DNA of 64,000 nucleotides from an uncultured Bacteroidales bacterium (GCA_944326305.1 CALVDL010000005.1:1-64000), one strand, 5' to 3'. Shown: positions 1 to 8,431, numbered from the stretch's first letter. A program made the numbers and translations. Notes: a model not told the origin generated them from the sequence alone.

Positions 1-96
1 AGCAAAAGATATTCAGAAAGATTTAGATTTACTATGTACTCCAAATAGTGCTTGATTATTAATGATTTGCAATTTTACGATATTTCTTGAATATGT

Positions 97-121
97 AGGT
101 TCGAGAGCCTCCCTCTCCGCA
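97..121 (+). other. tRNA-Ser-like 3' end, possible attachment-site remnant
   Basis: The stretch carries a T-loop-like TTCGAGA and ends in CCTCTCCGCA, which would fit the acceptor arm of a serine tRNA beginning GGAGAGG. The 5' body of a tRNA is not present upstream: the preceding 96 bases are about 25% G+C and do not fold into a tRNA. A hairpin terminator follows six bases later, as is usual after a tRNA gene. I infer a tRNA 3' fragment left by an integrated element, which would lie to the left. The base at tRNA position 61 would be G instead of the near-universal C, so the resemblance is imperfect. Confidence 0.35.
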
Positions 122-126
122 TTTTA

Positions 127-167
127 ATCGCTGCAAGTCGATAAACATCAGGACTTGCAGCGATTTT
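127..167 (+). terminator. Rho-independent-type hairpin
   Basis: A perfect 13-bp inverted repeat (127-139 with 152-164) has a 12-base loop and is followed by a short T run on the + strand. On the - strand the hairpin is followed by TTAAAA, so the + orientation is the better terminator. That fits a + strand RNA gene upstream, not the - strand phosphatase that ends at 182. Confidence 0.55.
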
Positions 168-181
168 CATTATATCAATCA

Positions 182-1528
182 TCAATTCCCGATACCGTCA
201 GCCGGATAAGAAAGGGTCGCAATATAAGACAGATAGAAATCTTCCACATCGGACCACCTGTAATACGGCCAGGAATATTCCCTGACAGGGAGGTGCATCT
301 CATGCTCGTTGTGCATGACCTTCACAAGGACCTCGGAACCGTCGTTGCCGGAAGTGCCGGACTCAGGACGGTAGAAAATGAACTGGATATTGGTCGCCAT
401 CGGCGTCAGCCGGAATACAGACCAGGCCTCGGCAACGGCGGCCGGATCGGTATCCTTACCTTCTATCCCGAAATCGAACTCCTTGAACTGCAACAAGGTC
501 AGAAGCGGCATTATGCTGGTATCATGACCGAATCTCAGGTCCGCGGACACTCCCCCTCCGGAGACAGCCTCATCGGCTCGCATTATAATATCTTCAAGAA
601 GGATTCTGGCATAGTATTCTGACGCACCTTTGTTTATGGAAGAAGGACCGTCGAGGACATAGAAATAATAATTGTCATAGATATTCTGGAAATACAGTTC
701 CTCGGCAGTGAACAGGTCCCATAGCGAGACCTTGCCTTGCAGCTCCGTGCTCTGGACATTGACGGCAAAACGATAGAGCCCGTGCACCAGGTCTACGGCC
801 TGCTCCTGTGTGAAGAAAGACGGGTCGGAGAAAAGGCGGCCCATAAGCCGTCCCGGCCTGACATACCCGGGAGCCATTTCCCGGTAATCGTCTCTCCATT
901 TGCCTTTCTTGACAAAGTGCTTGAAGTCATCGCTGAGCTCCGGATTGGCTTCGTTGTGATAGCAATTCAATATACGGGTGGTCCGGAGATCGGACGAGCG
1001 CTCTATCTGCAAAGACGGATTCTGTTCCTTCAGACTTTCACAGAAAGCGGCCATACTGAGGATACAGCGAGGATATGTAGTGGAGGACGCGTTGACTCTG
1101 GCGTTATCTTCAAACACCTGAGGGAATGAGGCGATCATCCTGCCGGCTATTTCCTTGTGCTGTCTGGTCCCGAGCGGAGTAAGCGCTCCGGCACGCCCTG
1201 CCGCATCCTCATATATTGCATTTACCCGCAAATACACATCCTCCCCGAAAGGAGTAAGGATTCCGGCCTCTGCCGCCGAATCGAACATGTCCATGACTTT
1301 TGAATAATCCGTCTCCCTGGAGAGCCACCTGGAACCGTGCCTGCCGTAATGGCTGATATAGAAAGGTTCGTACCCTTGCGGGGCAGGAGTCGGCTCCGGA
1401 GCGTCATAGACATAATGGTAATAGACCCCTCCGGACTTATAGATATCACCGTTTATTTCTTCCAGCACTGTCTGCCCGTAAACAGGAGACACGACAAAAA
1501 ACAGCAGTAAAAGCAGTACCGCCTTCAT
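182..1528 (-). CDS. Secreted histidine-type (acid) phosphatase, MINPP/phytase-like
   Basis: Belongs to the histidine phosphatase superfamily, branch 2, which removes phosphate from small phosphoesters through a phosphohistidine. The RHGxR signature is at about residues 63-67 (YGRHGSR), and a late GHD motif supplies the proton-donor aspartate. The first ~19 residues form a signal peptide ending in VYGQ, so the enzyme acts in the periplasm or at the surface. The start at 1528 gives a compact signal peptide; an ATG at 1543 would add five residues. It lies 26 bases downstream of a nitroreductase on the same strand and is probably co-transcribed with it. Inositol phosphates are a plausible substrate, since gut Bacteroides carry MINPP homologues, but the sequence does not prove this. 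Confidence 0.75.
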   Translation of the reverse strand: MKAVLLLLLFFVVSPVYGQTVLEEINGDIYKSGGVYYHYVYDAPEPTPAPQGYEPFYISHYGRHGSRWLSRETDYSKVMDMFDSAAEAGILTPFGEDVYLRVNAIYEDAAGRAGALTPLGTRQHKEIAGRMIASFPQVFEDNARVNASSTTYPRCILSMAAFCESLKEQNPSLQIERSSDLRTTRILNCYHNEANPELSDDFKHFVKKGKWRDDYREMAPGYVRPGRLMGRLFSDPSFFTQEQAVDLVHGLYRFAVNVQSTELQGKVSLWDLFTAEELYFQNIYDNYYFYVLDGPSSINKGASEYYARILLEDIIMRADEAVSGGGVSADLRFGHDTSIMPLLTLLQFKEFDFGIEGKDTDPAAVAEAWSVFRLTPMATNIQFIFYRPESGTSGNDGSEVLVKVMHNEHEMHLPVREYSWPYYRWSDVEDFYLSYIATLSYPADGIGN

Positions 1529-1554
1529 AATATTCTTTACCATTTCATCCGTTA

Positions 1555-2064
1555 TTAAAAATATGTCACTATCTCGTCCAGAGGTTTTCTCTCTGACGGC
1601 CGGTCCGGCTCTGAAGCCGCATAGCCGACAGGGACTATGGCTACAGGAGCGGTTTCCGGAGGGAGGCCAAAGCCTGACCTGAATTTTTCCACATCGAAAT
1701 TGCAGACCCAGCAGCTGCCGAGACCGGCCTGCGCTGCGGCAAGGCAGATATGTTCGACAGCGATGGCGGCATCAATATCCCCATGGTTCTTTCCGTCATA
1801 TCTGCGCGTCCATGCAGACGGATAGTCCGCGCAGACTACGATATACAAAGGCGCTTCCTTCAGCCAGTCGCGCGAATAGCATTCCTGGACGAGCTTCCTT
1901 TTTTCATCGCTTTCAATTACAAGAAAACGCCACGGCTGGCGGTTCACAGCCGATGGCGCCACCCTGGCACATTCCAGTATATAGTCTATTTTTTCCTTTT
2001 CTACCTTGTCCGGTCTGTATGACCTTGCGGAAAAACGCTTTTTTGCCAATTCAAGAAAATCCAT
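1555..2064 (-). CDS. Nitroreductase family protein (cytoplasmic)
   Basis: A short FMN-dependent nitroreductase-fold protein of 169 residues. The family hallmark is seen at the N-terminus (KRFSARSYRPDKV, then APSAVNRQPWRF), which forms the flavin-phosphate site, and a mid-protein GLGSCWVCNF segment is typical of the family. No signal peptide is visible, so it is cytoplasmic. It reduces an unknown acceptor with NAD(P)H. It is a paralogue of the next gene upstream (2102-2707), which carries a lipoprotein signal, and the two are separated by 37 bases on the same strand. The physiological substrate cannot be read from sequence. Confidence 0.85.
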   Translation of the reverse strand: MDFLELAKKRFSARSYRPDKVEKEKIDYILECARVAPSAVNRQPWRFLVIESDEKRKLVQECYSRDWLKEAPLYIVVCADYPSAWTRRYDGKNHGDIDAAIAVEHICLAAAQAGLGSCWVCNFDVEKFRSGFGLPPETAPVAIVPVGYAASEPDRPSERKPLDEIVTYF

Positions 2065-2101
2065 ATTGTCCGATTGCTTAAATTTCCTGTTCCGTTATCC
2101 G

Positions 2102-2707
2102 CTATTTGACGAAATGTACATAACCGGCCTTGCGTGGGGCAGGTGTCGGATATTCGCCGGCAGTATAACCGAGTATGCAGTTGCCTATCCCTTCATAATC
2201 ACCTTCGATCCCCCACTCTTTAAGGAGAGCCTTGCCTTCTTCGCTGTCAAACACTTCCTTTGCCCTGTGAATCCAGCAGCTTCCCAGACCGACGGCATGT
2301 GCGGCGTTAAGAAGGTTTCCCATGACCAAAGCGCCGTCATATACATGCGTAGGGACATTCCTGTCCGCAAGCACTACCAATACCACAGGCGCTCCGTAGA
2401 ACGGATCCTTGTCACCGCCCATGACACCTGCGTTCAGACGTGCGATACGGTCGCGGACAGCCTTGTCCGTAACGGCGACTATAATCGGGGACTGCCTTCC
2501 CATCCCTGTAGGGGCGTATGTCCCGGCCTCAACGACTTTCTCGATAAGTTCCATCTCCGGCATCCTGTCCTGATAGGAACGGACGGCACGCCGCGTCTTC
2601 AGATTTTCAAGAGTTTCATTCTGTTCCATAGCTGTTTCCTTCTGTGTATCCGTGCATGATGTCAGGATTCCCAACATCAAAGCCAATGATAAAATACAAT
2701 ATCTCAT
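2102..2707 (-). CDS. Nitroreductase family protein with lipoprotein signal
   Basis: The body is a nitroreductase (LKTRRAVRSYQDR, APTGMGRQSP, and GLGSCWIHRAKE late in the protein). From the ATG at 2707 the first ~17 residues form a hydrophobic signal ending in the lipobox LTSC, so the predicted product is a lipid-anchored exported flavoenzyme. The reading frame is open to 2806, but the extra 33 residues lack family character. A second in-frame Met just before QNETLENLKTRR would give an ordinary cytoplasmic nitroreductase, so the start decides its location. It is the first gene of a probable three-gene - strand operon. A TATCTTTG -7-like box lies at 2749-2742 on the - strand. Confidence 0.75.
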   Translation of the reverse strand: MRYCILSLALMLGILTSCTDTQKETAMEQNETLENLKTRRAVRSYQDRMPEMELIEKVVEAGTYAPTGMGRQSPIIVAVTDKAVRDRIARLNAGVMGGDKDPFYGAPVVLVVLADRNVPTHVYDGALVMGNLLNAAHAVGLGSCWIHRAKEVFDSEEGKALLKEWGIEGDYEGIGNCILGYTAGEYPTPAPRKAGYVHFVK

Positions 2708-3055
2708 AGTTTCATGAATTTGGATGTCTTGCCAATCATGACAAAGATATGATTTTTGGTTTATATTTCCCGGACAATTTGAATTTGACATTGCCGGCGC
2801 TATCATAATTTTGAGATTAGTGTAATTTTAACTTCGATAAATTTTTGAGATTAATGTAGTTGTATGCTATCTTTGTGCTTGCTGATAACATCATATATGA
2901 TTATTAAAGATATGCTTCGGACTTTTCCTCGAATTTTTCCGGAGACATTTATGTGCCGGATAACCAAGTATTCGCTTATCCGGAGGAAAAAATCTCATGA
3001 AAATTTTACTTCTTTACCACTTCTGCGTATAACATGCAGAAAATAAGGAAAACGG
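2708..3055. other. Intergenic divergent region
   Basis: An AT-rich gap of 348 bases between divergent operons. It holds a - strand TATCTTTG box (2742-2749) for the nitroreductase operon and a + strand promoter (2844-2875) for the sigma operon. A 60-codon ORF (2864-3046) overlaps that promoter and has no recognisable features, so I see no gene here. Confidence 0.6.
2844..2875 (+). promoter_or_regulatory. Bacteroides-type promoter for sigma operon
   Basis: TTTG (2844-2847), then 20 bases, then TATCTTTG (2868-2875), matching the TTTG-N19-21-TAnnTTTG pattern of Bacteroidota housekeeping promoters. The ECF sigma gene starts about 180 bases downstream, leaving a long leader. Confidence 0.6.
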
Positions 3056-3628
3056 ATGGCAGACAAGACAGAAACAGACGATGCCTTACTGATGGCGGCC
3101 ATATCCGGAGGGGACGGGAATGCCCTGCGGCTTCTGATACGGAAATACAGGCCGCTCGTATTCCGGACTGCACTGAGGATCATGTGCCGGAGCTGTGAAG
3201 CAGAGGACATTACCCAGGATGTGTTCATCAAGGTATGGCAGCAGGCCGGACGGTACAACGGGCAAAGCAGCCTGTCCACATGGCTTTACAGGATTACCGC
3301 AAATCTTTCCCTGGACAAACTCAGGAGACGGAAACTCATTCCTTCATGGATAAGCAACGGCATGTCCGGAAAAAACGGAGACAGGACGGAAATCTCTGCG
3401 GAAGACAGGCTTATAGCTTCAGAAGAATGGGAAATCTTCGTTAAGGCATCGGAAAAGCTGAGCCCGAGGCAGCGTATGATATTCACATTAAAAGAAATAG
3501 AAGAACTTGATACAGAAGAGGTAACACGAATAACAGGCATGAATGCGGACCAGATTAAAAGCAACCTGTATCTGGCACGCAGGACAGTCAGGAAAATCAT
3601 AATGGAATACAATCATGGAAAAGAATGA
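3056..3628 (+). CDS. ECF-type RNA polymerase sigma-70 factor
   Basis: A 190-residue sigma factor containing regions 2 and 4 only. Region 2 is at about residues 20-95 (YRPLVFRTALRIM, then AEDITQDVFIKVWQQ and STWLYRITANLSLDKLRRR), and region 4 is a C-terminal helix-turn-helix at about 130-185 (LSPRQRMIFTLKEIEELDTEEV). It overlaps the next ORF by 14 bases and is probably held in check by one of its two operon partners. No FecR or SusC gene is attached, so it is not a typical PUL sigma; its regulon is unknown. Confidence 0.88.
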   Translation: MADKTETDDALLMAAISGGDGNALRLLIRKYRPLVFRTALRIMCRSCEAEDITQDVFIKVWQQAGRYNGQSSLSTWLYRITANLSLDKLRRRKLIPSWISNGMSGKNGDRTEISAEDRLIASEEWEIFVKASEKLSPRQRMIFTLKEIEELDTEEVTRITGMNADQIKSNLYLARRTVRKIIMEYNHGKE

Positions 3629-3989
3629 TGACGGGCTATACACCGGACTGCTTGACAGAATAAGAGAAGCAGGAAAAGGCATTGCCGCATCGGAAGCCGG
3701 GGAGCTTGCTACGGAAGAAGCGGTAATCAGGCGCATCCGGCAAAAAGGAAAGGCATCGGAAGTCCTCCGTCCCGTAGCCGCTGCCGCAGCCATCACGGCG
3801 ATAGCTGCGGTCTTGTCCGGGACCAGGTCACTGCCAGAGCGACACAATAACCCCGGATACGCAGAATACTCCGTGAGAGAGTCCGTGCCGGCCTCTGCAG
3901 AACCTAAAATATATACGGCATACAAAAATTCCAGAAAGCTTAAGGAAAAAATAATGCCGGAACTTCCATATACAATCTCAGAAAAATGA
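3615..3989 (+). CDS. Small membrane protein, candidate anti-sigma factor
   Basis: A 124-residue protein I do not recognise by family. The N-terminal ~55 residues are charged and helical (DRIREAGKGIAASEAGELATEEAVIRRIRQKGK), then comes one hydrophobic segment at about residues 56-72, then a short tail likely outside the inner membrane. That order (cytoplasmic helical domain, one TM, periplasmic tail), and the 14-base overlap with the upstream ECF sigma gene, are what anti-sigma factors look like. The role is inferred from layout only. Its stop overlaps the start of the following gene, so all three are translationally coupled. Confidence 0.55.
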   Translation: MEKNDDGLYTGLLDRIREAGKGIAASEAGELATEEAVIRRIRQKGKASEVLRPVAAAAAITAIAAVLSGTRSLPERHNNPGYAEYSVRESVPASAEPKIYTAYKNSRKLKEKIMPELPYTISEK

Positions 3990-5041
3990 ACATCATGAAA
4001 CGGATACCACTTACATTCCCGATTCTCGTGGCCCTGGCAGCATCTTCATGCTCGACATACTACAATTACATGACAACCGACATCCGCAAAGACCTGTCAG
4101 CGGTCAGGACCGTCTACGCTCAAGCCGACTCGGCATACCTGGCAGGGAACACGGACAACAGCCCCTTCTTCTTCAGGACAGACACCCTCTGGACAACAGG
4201 GCTTGTCGGAGAGCCTTTCGCCAAAAACTTCTACGATGAAACCAGGGAATTGAATGCATTTGCGTCCGCAAATCTAGGCAGCGCCAGCGGAAATACGATG
4301 ATTGCCGCCGATGAAAGTCTGGAAGGCAATCCCCTTCTCGCACCGGAGGAATCGGTCATCAAAAGATTCCGCTGGTTCTACACTACCTATACTTACAAAG
4401 CCGTATACAGGCAGATCACAGACCTGCCTGTACCTGTTTCCGAGTATCTGGACGAAAAAGAGCAGGACATTTTTTTCAGAAACGCGGCATCCCCTGCCGG
4501 CTGGAACGGAGTGGAAATGTATTATCTGCTTGACGATATGAATTCCAGGTTTGCAAAATGGTATGTACACTGCACATTCAAGGCAAGCTACGACATCATC
4601 TACAGCCTTGCCTCCCCTGACATGTGCGGCCGGATGGAAAATTTCGCAGAAGAAAATCTGGAAAAGATACTCTCGTCCGACGAAGACGTTACGCCTGAGT
4701 CATTATGCTCGATGCTGGACCGGCACTTCAAGACAGACACCTTTACCGGACTGTATACTGAAAATGAAAATGCAGCCGACAGCCTGTACAGCGAAAAAGA
4801 AAATGCAATCAACGACTTTGAAGTAACTCTCATTTCAGAGATACGGCTTCCGGGAAGGCTGACAAGGGCCAATGCGCCGGCATACAATGACGGTAATCCC
4901 CAATGGAAAATCGACGGATACCGCCTGCTATGCGGCAGCCTGACCCTTGAAGCCTCGTCAAGGACTGCAAATATATGGGCTTTCGCAGTCACTTTCCTCC
5001 TTCTGGCAGGTATACTGTACCTTTTAAGACGCAGATTCTGA
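3986..5041 (+). CDS. Lipoprotein of unknown function with C-terminal TM segment
   Basis: A 351-residue protein of no family I recognise. The N-terminus is a signal ending in a lipobox-like SSCS (MNIMKRIPLTFPILVALAAS then SCSTYYNY), and the C-terminus has one hydrophobic helix (FAVTFLLLAGILYL) followed by RRRF, so both ends could be membrane-attached. The middle is acidic and rich in Tyr and Asp with no clear repeats. The start codon overlaps the stop of the candidate anti-sigma gene (ATGA). A lipid anchor plus a C-terminal TM in a sigma operon suggests an envelope stress or sensing component; this is inference. Confidence 0.6.
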   Translation: MNIMKRIPLTFPILVALAASSCSTYYNYMTTDIRKDLSAVRTVYAQADSAYLAGNTDNSPFFFRTDTLWTTGLVGEPFAKNFYDETRELNAFASANLGSASGNTMIAADESLEGNPLLAPEESVIKRFRWFYTTYTYKAVYRQITDLPVPVSEYLDEKEQDIFFRNAASPAGWNGVEMYYLLDDMNSRFAKWYVHCTFKASYDIIYSLASPDMCGRMENFAEENLEKILSSDEDVTPESLCSMLDRHFKTDTFTGLYTENENAADSLYSEKENAINDFEVTLISEIRLPGRLTRANAPAYNDGNPQWKIDGYRLLCGSLTLEASSRTANIWAFAVTFLLLAGILYLLRRRF

Positions 5042-5053
5042 AAGGGTTTCCGA

Positions 5054-5084
5054 CAGTTCCTCCGGAATGACGGACTCAGGGCCG
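5054..5084 (-). repeat. 31-bp repeat, copy 1 (matches 17043-17073)
   Basis: Twenty-nine of 31 bases match a segment at the 3' end of rmuC (17043-17073), including 22 consecutive identical bases. On the - strand this copy can encode GPESVIPEEL, close to the GPESVIPKEL at the end of RmuC. It begins 13 bases beyond the stop codon of the transporter gene at 5097-6446 and is in a different frame. Confidence 0.7.
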
Positions 5085-5096
5085 CTGGAAAACTGT

Positions 5097-6446
5097 CTAT
5101 TTGGCTTTTGCATTCCATACAGTAAGGGTACAAAGCACAGAAAGGACGGCTGCACCTATCCAAAACCATGATACAATGGAAAAATCATATAGTGCAGTAC
5201 CGTCGCCTATGCTTTTACCGCTCTGAATAGTAAATCCGCTGATAAGGTCCTGCAGGGCAGCTCCGACATAACTTGCTATACCTACTACCCCGAGTGCGGC
5301 CCCGGAGGCTTTCTTTGATACAATGTCTACTGCCATAAGGCCTCCCAGGAAACAAATAAGGGCACCGATAGCCAAACCGAATATGACCATGCTCACCGCA
5401 TCCAGCCAGAAACAGTCTTCCGGGCCGAACAGGAACAGTGTCAGTCCAAGAATATTCATCAACCCGAATATCAGGGCAGGGACATTCCTGCGGCCCCCGA
5501 AGAATCTGTCTGACACGAACCCGGATGCGACAGTCCCCACGATGCCGCATACCGAACTGATAGATATTACGGAGCTGGCCTCCAGATTTGTGTATCCTTT
5601 GTCTGCTTCAAGAAAGAAGATCCCCCAACTGTTGACGGCATACCTGGAGATATACATAAAAGCACTTGCGAGAGCAAGCATCCATACCGCCGGATTCTTC
5701 AGAACCTCTTTTTGATATTGACCGACAGTCTTCCCGTCCGATTCTTCAGTCTTCAGAGCCTCTGCAGTCTGGTCTTTCTTATAGACTGATACAGGAGGCA
5801 GACCACAGCTCTGCGGTGTATCGCGCATAAATACCGCGACTATCAGAAACCCCAGGAAACCAAGTACAGCCGCCCCTCTGAATCCCCACTGCCAACCAAG
5901 GGCGGCGACTATGGCGGCGGTGACTATGAATGTAATGGCTTCGCCGATATTATGGCTTGAAGACCATAAACCGTAGAATGTCCCTCTCTCTTTATTTCCG
6001 AACCATCGTGACAGCCCCACTACACATGGTGCCGCGCCCATGGACTGTGACCAGCCGTTAATGGCCCAGAGAACCATAAAGACAGCGAATGACGTGGAGA
6101 ATCCCAATATGAGATTAATCAGGGCCGTAATCAGAAGGCCTGCTGACATGAAGCGGCGGATATTGCTTCTGTCCGCGAGGAAGCCGTTTGTCAGTTTCCC
6201 TACGGCATAGGTTATGAACAGTCCGGACCCTATCATACCCAGTTCTGCTTCAGACAGTACTCCGGCATCGACAATAGGTTTCTTTATTACATTCAGACTC
6301 AGTCTGCATACATAGTAAAGTCCATAACCGAAAGTGGCCGAAAGGAAAAACGACCAGCGGAGCCGTGTATAACGGCTTTTGATCTCACCCGGATCAGACA
6401 ACTGCTCTGATGCCGGGGAGACCGAAAAAAATTTCAATATATTCAT
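5097..6446 (-). CDS. MFS organophosphate:phosphate antiporter (GlpT/UhpT-like)
   Basis: A 449-residue, 12-helix inner-membrane transporter of the OPA branch of the major facilitator superfamily, which swaps glycerol-3-phosphate or hexose phosphates for inorganic phosphate. Family marks include YYVCRLSLNV early (the helix-1 Arg used for phosphate binding), then GLFITYAVGKLTNGFLADR, WAINGWSQSMG and GLWSSSHNIG. It is the last gene of the - strand run that starts with SusC at 15205 and follows a glycerophosphodiesterase by 12 bases. Glycerol-3-phosphate is therefore the most likely cargo. A +1 frameshift at its end would read into a 31-bp repeat shared with RmuC (see 5054-5084). Confidence 0.85.
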   Translation of the reverse strand: MNILKFFSVSPASEQLSDPGEIKSRYTRLRWSFFLSATFGYGLYYVCRLSLNVIKKPIVDAGVLSEAELGMIGSGLFITYAVGKLTNGFLADRSNIRRFMSAGLLITALINLILGFSTSFAVFMVLWAINGWSQSMGAAPCVVGLSRWFGNKERGTFYGLWSSSHNIGEAITFIVTAAIVAALGWQWGFRGAAVLGFLGFLIVAVFMRDTPQSCGLPPVSVYKKDQTAEALKTEESDGKTVGQYQKEVLKNPAVWMLALASAFMYISRYAVNSWGIFFLEADKGYTNLEASSVISISSVCGIVGTVASGFVSDRFFGGRRNVPALIFGLMNILGLTLFLFGPEDCFWLDAVSMVIFGLAIGALICFLGGLMAVDIVSKKASGAALGVVGIASYVGAALQDLISGFTIQSGKSIGDGTALYDFSIVSWFWIGAAVLSVLCTLTVWNAKAK

Positions 6447-6458
6447 GACTTCCAGTTC

Positions 6459-7382
6459 CTATTCGTGCAAGTCCCGGGACCTCAAATACTTCAGAAGATA
6501 TTCAGCCCTGTCTGTCTGGATGATCCTTGCACCCAGAGTGTCAATGAGATAACCATAAGCCGCGTCAGGATCTTCCAGAGCCATATCGTCATCATGTCCA
6601 CCACACAGGGTATCCCAGAGCGTGTTGTACCATATCAGTGCCTTGTCTTTCAGGACTGTCCGCATCAGAAGAGGAAGTTCTGCTTTATTGCCGTCGGCAT
6701 ATACAAGTTCATATGCGGCAGGCTTCAGATCCTTTATATAGTCCGTCATCAATTCCGAAGCATTGTCCTTATCCAGATTCACCACAGGCATATAAATGAC
6801 TTCATCCAGATATCCGCCATAGAAAGAGATCACTTCGGATGCCGGTCTGCTGCCTTTCATAATGACCTGCCTGGTTGTTCCTGTCTTTTCCAGGACAGGC
6901 ATGACAAGGTCGAAGTAACGGTCAGCCTTATCCAGATTAACAAGCACTTTCCCTTTAGCCGCCAGCATGGCTTCCTCAAGCGTAGGGACAGAATGCATGG
7001 TCCGTATTCCGCATCCGTTTTTCAATTTGAGCGTCCTGATTGAATCCAATGTCCATTCCTGCACTTTACCTTTTCCTGTAGTGGTCCGGTCGAGTTTCGA
7101 GTCATGCATGACTATGAGTACACTGTCTTTTGTCATCTGCAGATCCAGTTCTACGACATCTACCCCTGTTTCAATTGAATGCTCGATTGCAGCTATGGAG
7201 TTTTCAGGAGCGAAACGCCAGTCTCCGCGATGCGCCACTACGAATACGGATGATGTATCTCCTGAAAGGAGTCTTTCCCTGAGGATTTCCGCCCTTGACT
7301 CCCGTCCGTTTTCCTTTATGGAACCTGTGCACCCGGCTATAGCCAGGAGCACAGACAAAACAAATACAAGCTTTTTCATCAT
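6459..7382 (-). CDS. Lipoprotein glycerophosphodiester phosphodiesterase (GDPD)
   Basis: Hydrolyses glycerophosphodiesters to sn-glycerol-3-phosphate and an alcohol. A lipobox (IAGC, Cys18) anchors it to the envelope. The GDPD TIM-barrel residues are all visible: AHRG (His51, Arg52), PENS (Glu60), ELD (Glu79, Asp81) and MHD (His93), then LDRTT. Length (307) fits the family. Its ATG overlaps the stop codon of the upstream MBL-fold gene by one base, and the transporter that would import its product follows directly. It carries out the periplasmic or surface step of the proposed phosphodiester system. Confidence 0.9.
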   Translation of the reverse strand: MMKKLVFVLSVLLAIAGCTGSIKENGRESRAEILRERLLSGDTSSVFVVAHRGDWRFAPENSIAAIEHSIETGVDVVELDLQMTKDSVLIVMHDSKLDRTTTGKGKVQEWTLDSIRTLKLKNGCGIRTMHSVPTLEEAMLAAKGKVLVNLDKADRYFDLVMPVLEKTGTTRQVIMKGSRPASEVISFYGGYLDEVIYMPVVNLDKDNASELMTDYIKDLKPAAYELVYADGNKAELPLLMRTVLKDKALIWYNTLWDTLCGGHDDDMALEDPDAAYGYLIDTLGARIIQTDRAEYLLKYLRSRDLHE

Positions 7383-8404
7383 TATTGCAGTTTTCCGTCT
7401 TTCCAGATGAGCCGTTCACCCCAGAAAGGCATATAAGTATTTTCACAATCAAGCAATGAAGCCCTAGTCAACCCTTGTTCAAGCGTCCATCTTGAAGAGT
7501 CAGGATCAGAATGGGACAGTTCCAGTATATGGGACAGCAGGACATAGTCCGGTTCAAATACTTTCCCTATAACATTGTTTTCTGTCAATTCGTTAGGGGC
7601 ATAGCGTGGTATATATACATCAATCCCGCTGTCTTTCACGCTTTCATACTGTTCAGGCAGGAAGTTCGAGTCTCCTGAATGCATCAGGATAAAATGTCCC
7701 GTTTCCTCTCCACAATCTATCCTGAATACAGTGACAGGGACATTCGAGTCTCCGTTATTGTGGTTTGTAATGAAAGAGTGTATCGAGAAACTCCCTATCG
7801 AGTAATCGGCGGCCGTTGATGAAGTATAAGCATATCCGGGCCTTTCCAGATAGTTGGTAAGGACAGGCTTGTCAGCTTCAAGCATGGCATCCGCAAGAGC
7901 ATCGCACCGATGGTCCTGATGCACGTGTGTAGATGCGTAGAAATCAAGATATGGAGCGAGTTCCGCGCCTCTGCGATGATAGATATCTATCCCGAAGCAT
8001 CCTGTCGGGGTCTTGACTACATATCCCATGTTGTATAGCATCCAGATATGTACTTCCCCTGCACCAGGGGTTTCATTGGCTATCCCTTCCAGCACCCGGT
8101 CGAAAGCTGCATCGTAGCATGCGAGGATGTCATTGTATTTCACAAGAGAACCGGCAAGCCACATGTCACCTTCCATGAACCTTGAAAAGGTCATGCTTGC
8201 ACATGTGTCAGCATAGGACTGCACCTTGTTGAACAGGTCCCGTCTTGAGCCGGTCACATCCAACGGGGATGTCTGCCATAATGATTCCATAGTTGCCGGT
8301 GCCTGGCTGGACTGACGCTCCGGCACCGTCCAGTCAACTTCATTCTTGTCGCATGCGGCCAGCATGGAAACCACTGCCGCAGCATATAATAGCTTCAATT
8401 TCAT
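7382..8404 (-). CDS. MBL-fold metallohydrolase lipoprotein
   Basis: A 340-residue metallo-beta-lactamase-fold protein with a lipobox (LAAC, Cys18). The metal-binding signature THVHQDH (His160, His162, Asp164, His165) is complete, with a later Asp in HSGDSN (about 245) and a late LLSHILELSH supplying the last ligand. About 110 residues precede the fold (MTFSRFMEGDMWLAG region) and I do not recognise them. MBL phosphodiesterases of the NAPE-PLD or UlaG type act on phospholipids and cyclic or diester phosphates. Being next to a GDPD, it may generate or trim a glycerophosphodiester, but the substrate is not shown by sequence. Confidence 0.8.
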   Translation of the reverse strand: MKLKLLYAAAVVSMLAACDKNEVDWTVPERQSSQAPATMESLWQTSPLDVTGSRRDLFNKVQSYADTCASMTFSRFMEGDMWLAGSLVKYNDILACYDAAFDRVLEGIANETPGAGEVHIWMLYNMGYVVKTPTGCFGIDIYHRRGAELAPYLDFYASTHVHQDHRCDALADAMLEADKPVLTNYLERPGYAYTSSTAADYSIGSFSIHSFITNHNNGDSNVPVTVFRIDCGEETGHFILMHSGDSNFLPEQYESVKDSGIDVYIPRYAPNELTENNVIGKVFEPDYVLLSHILELSHSDPDSSRWTLEQGLTRASLLDCENTYMPFWGERLIWKDGKLQ

Positions 8405-8431
8405 TTTCTTTTACTTTTAAATATTCCCGGT

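Noticed and set aside
2864..3046. 60-codon + strand ORF upstream of the ECF sigma gene
   Set aside because: It overlaps the promoter at 2844-2875, has no domain or ribosome-site evidence and looks like chance.
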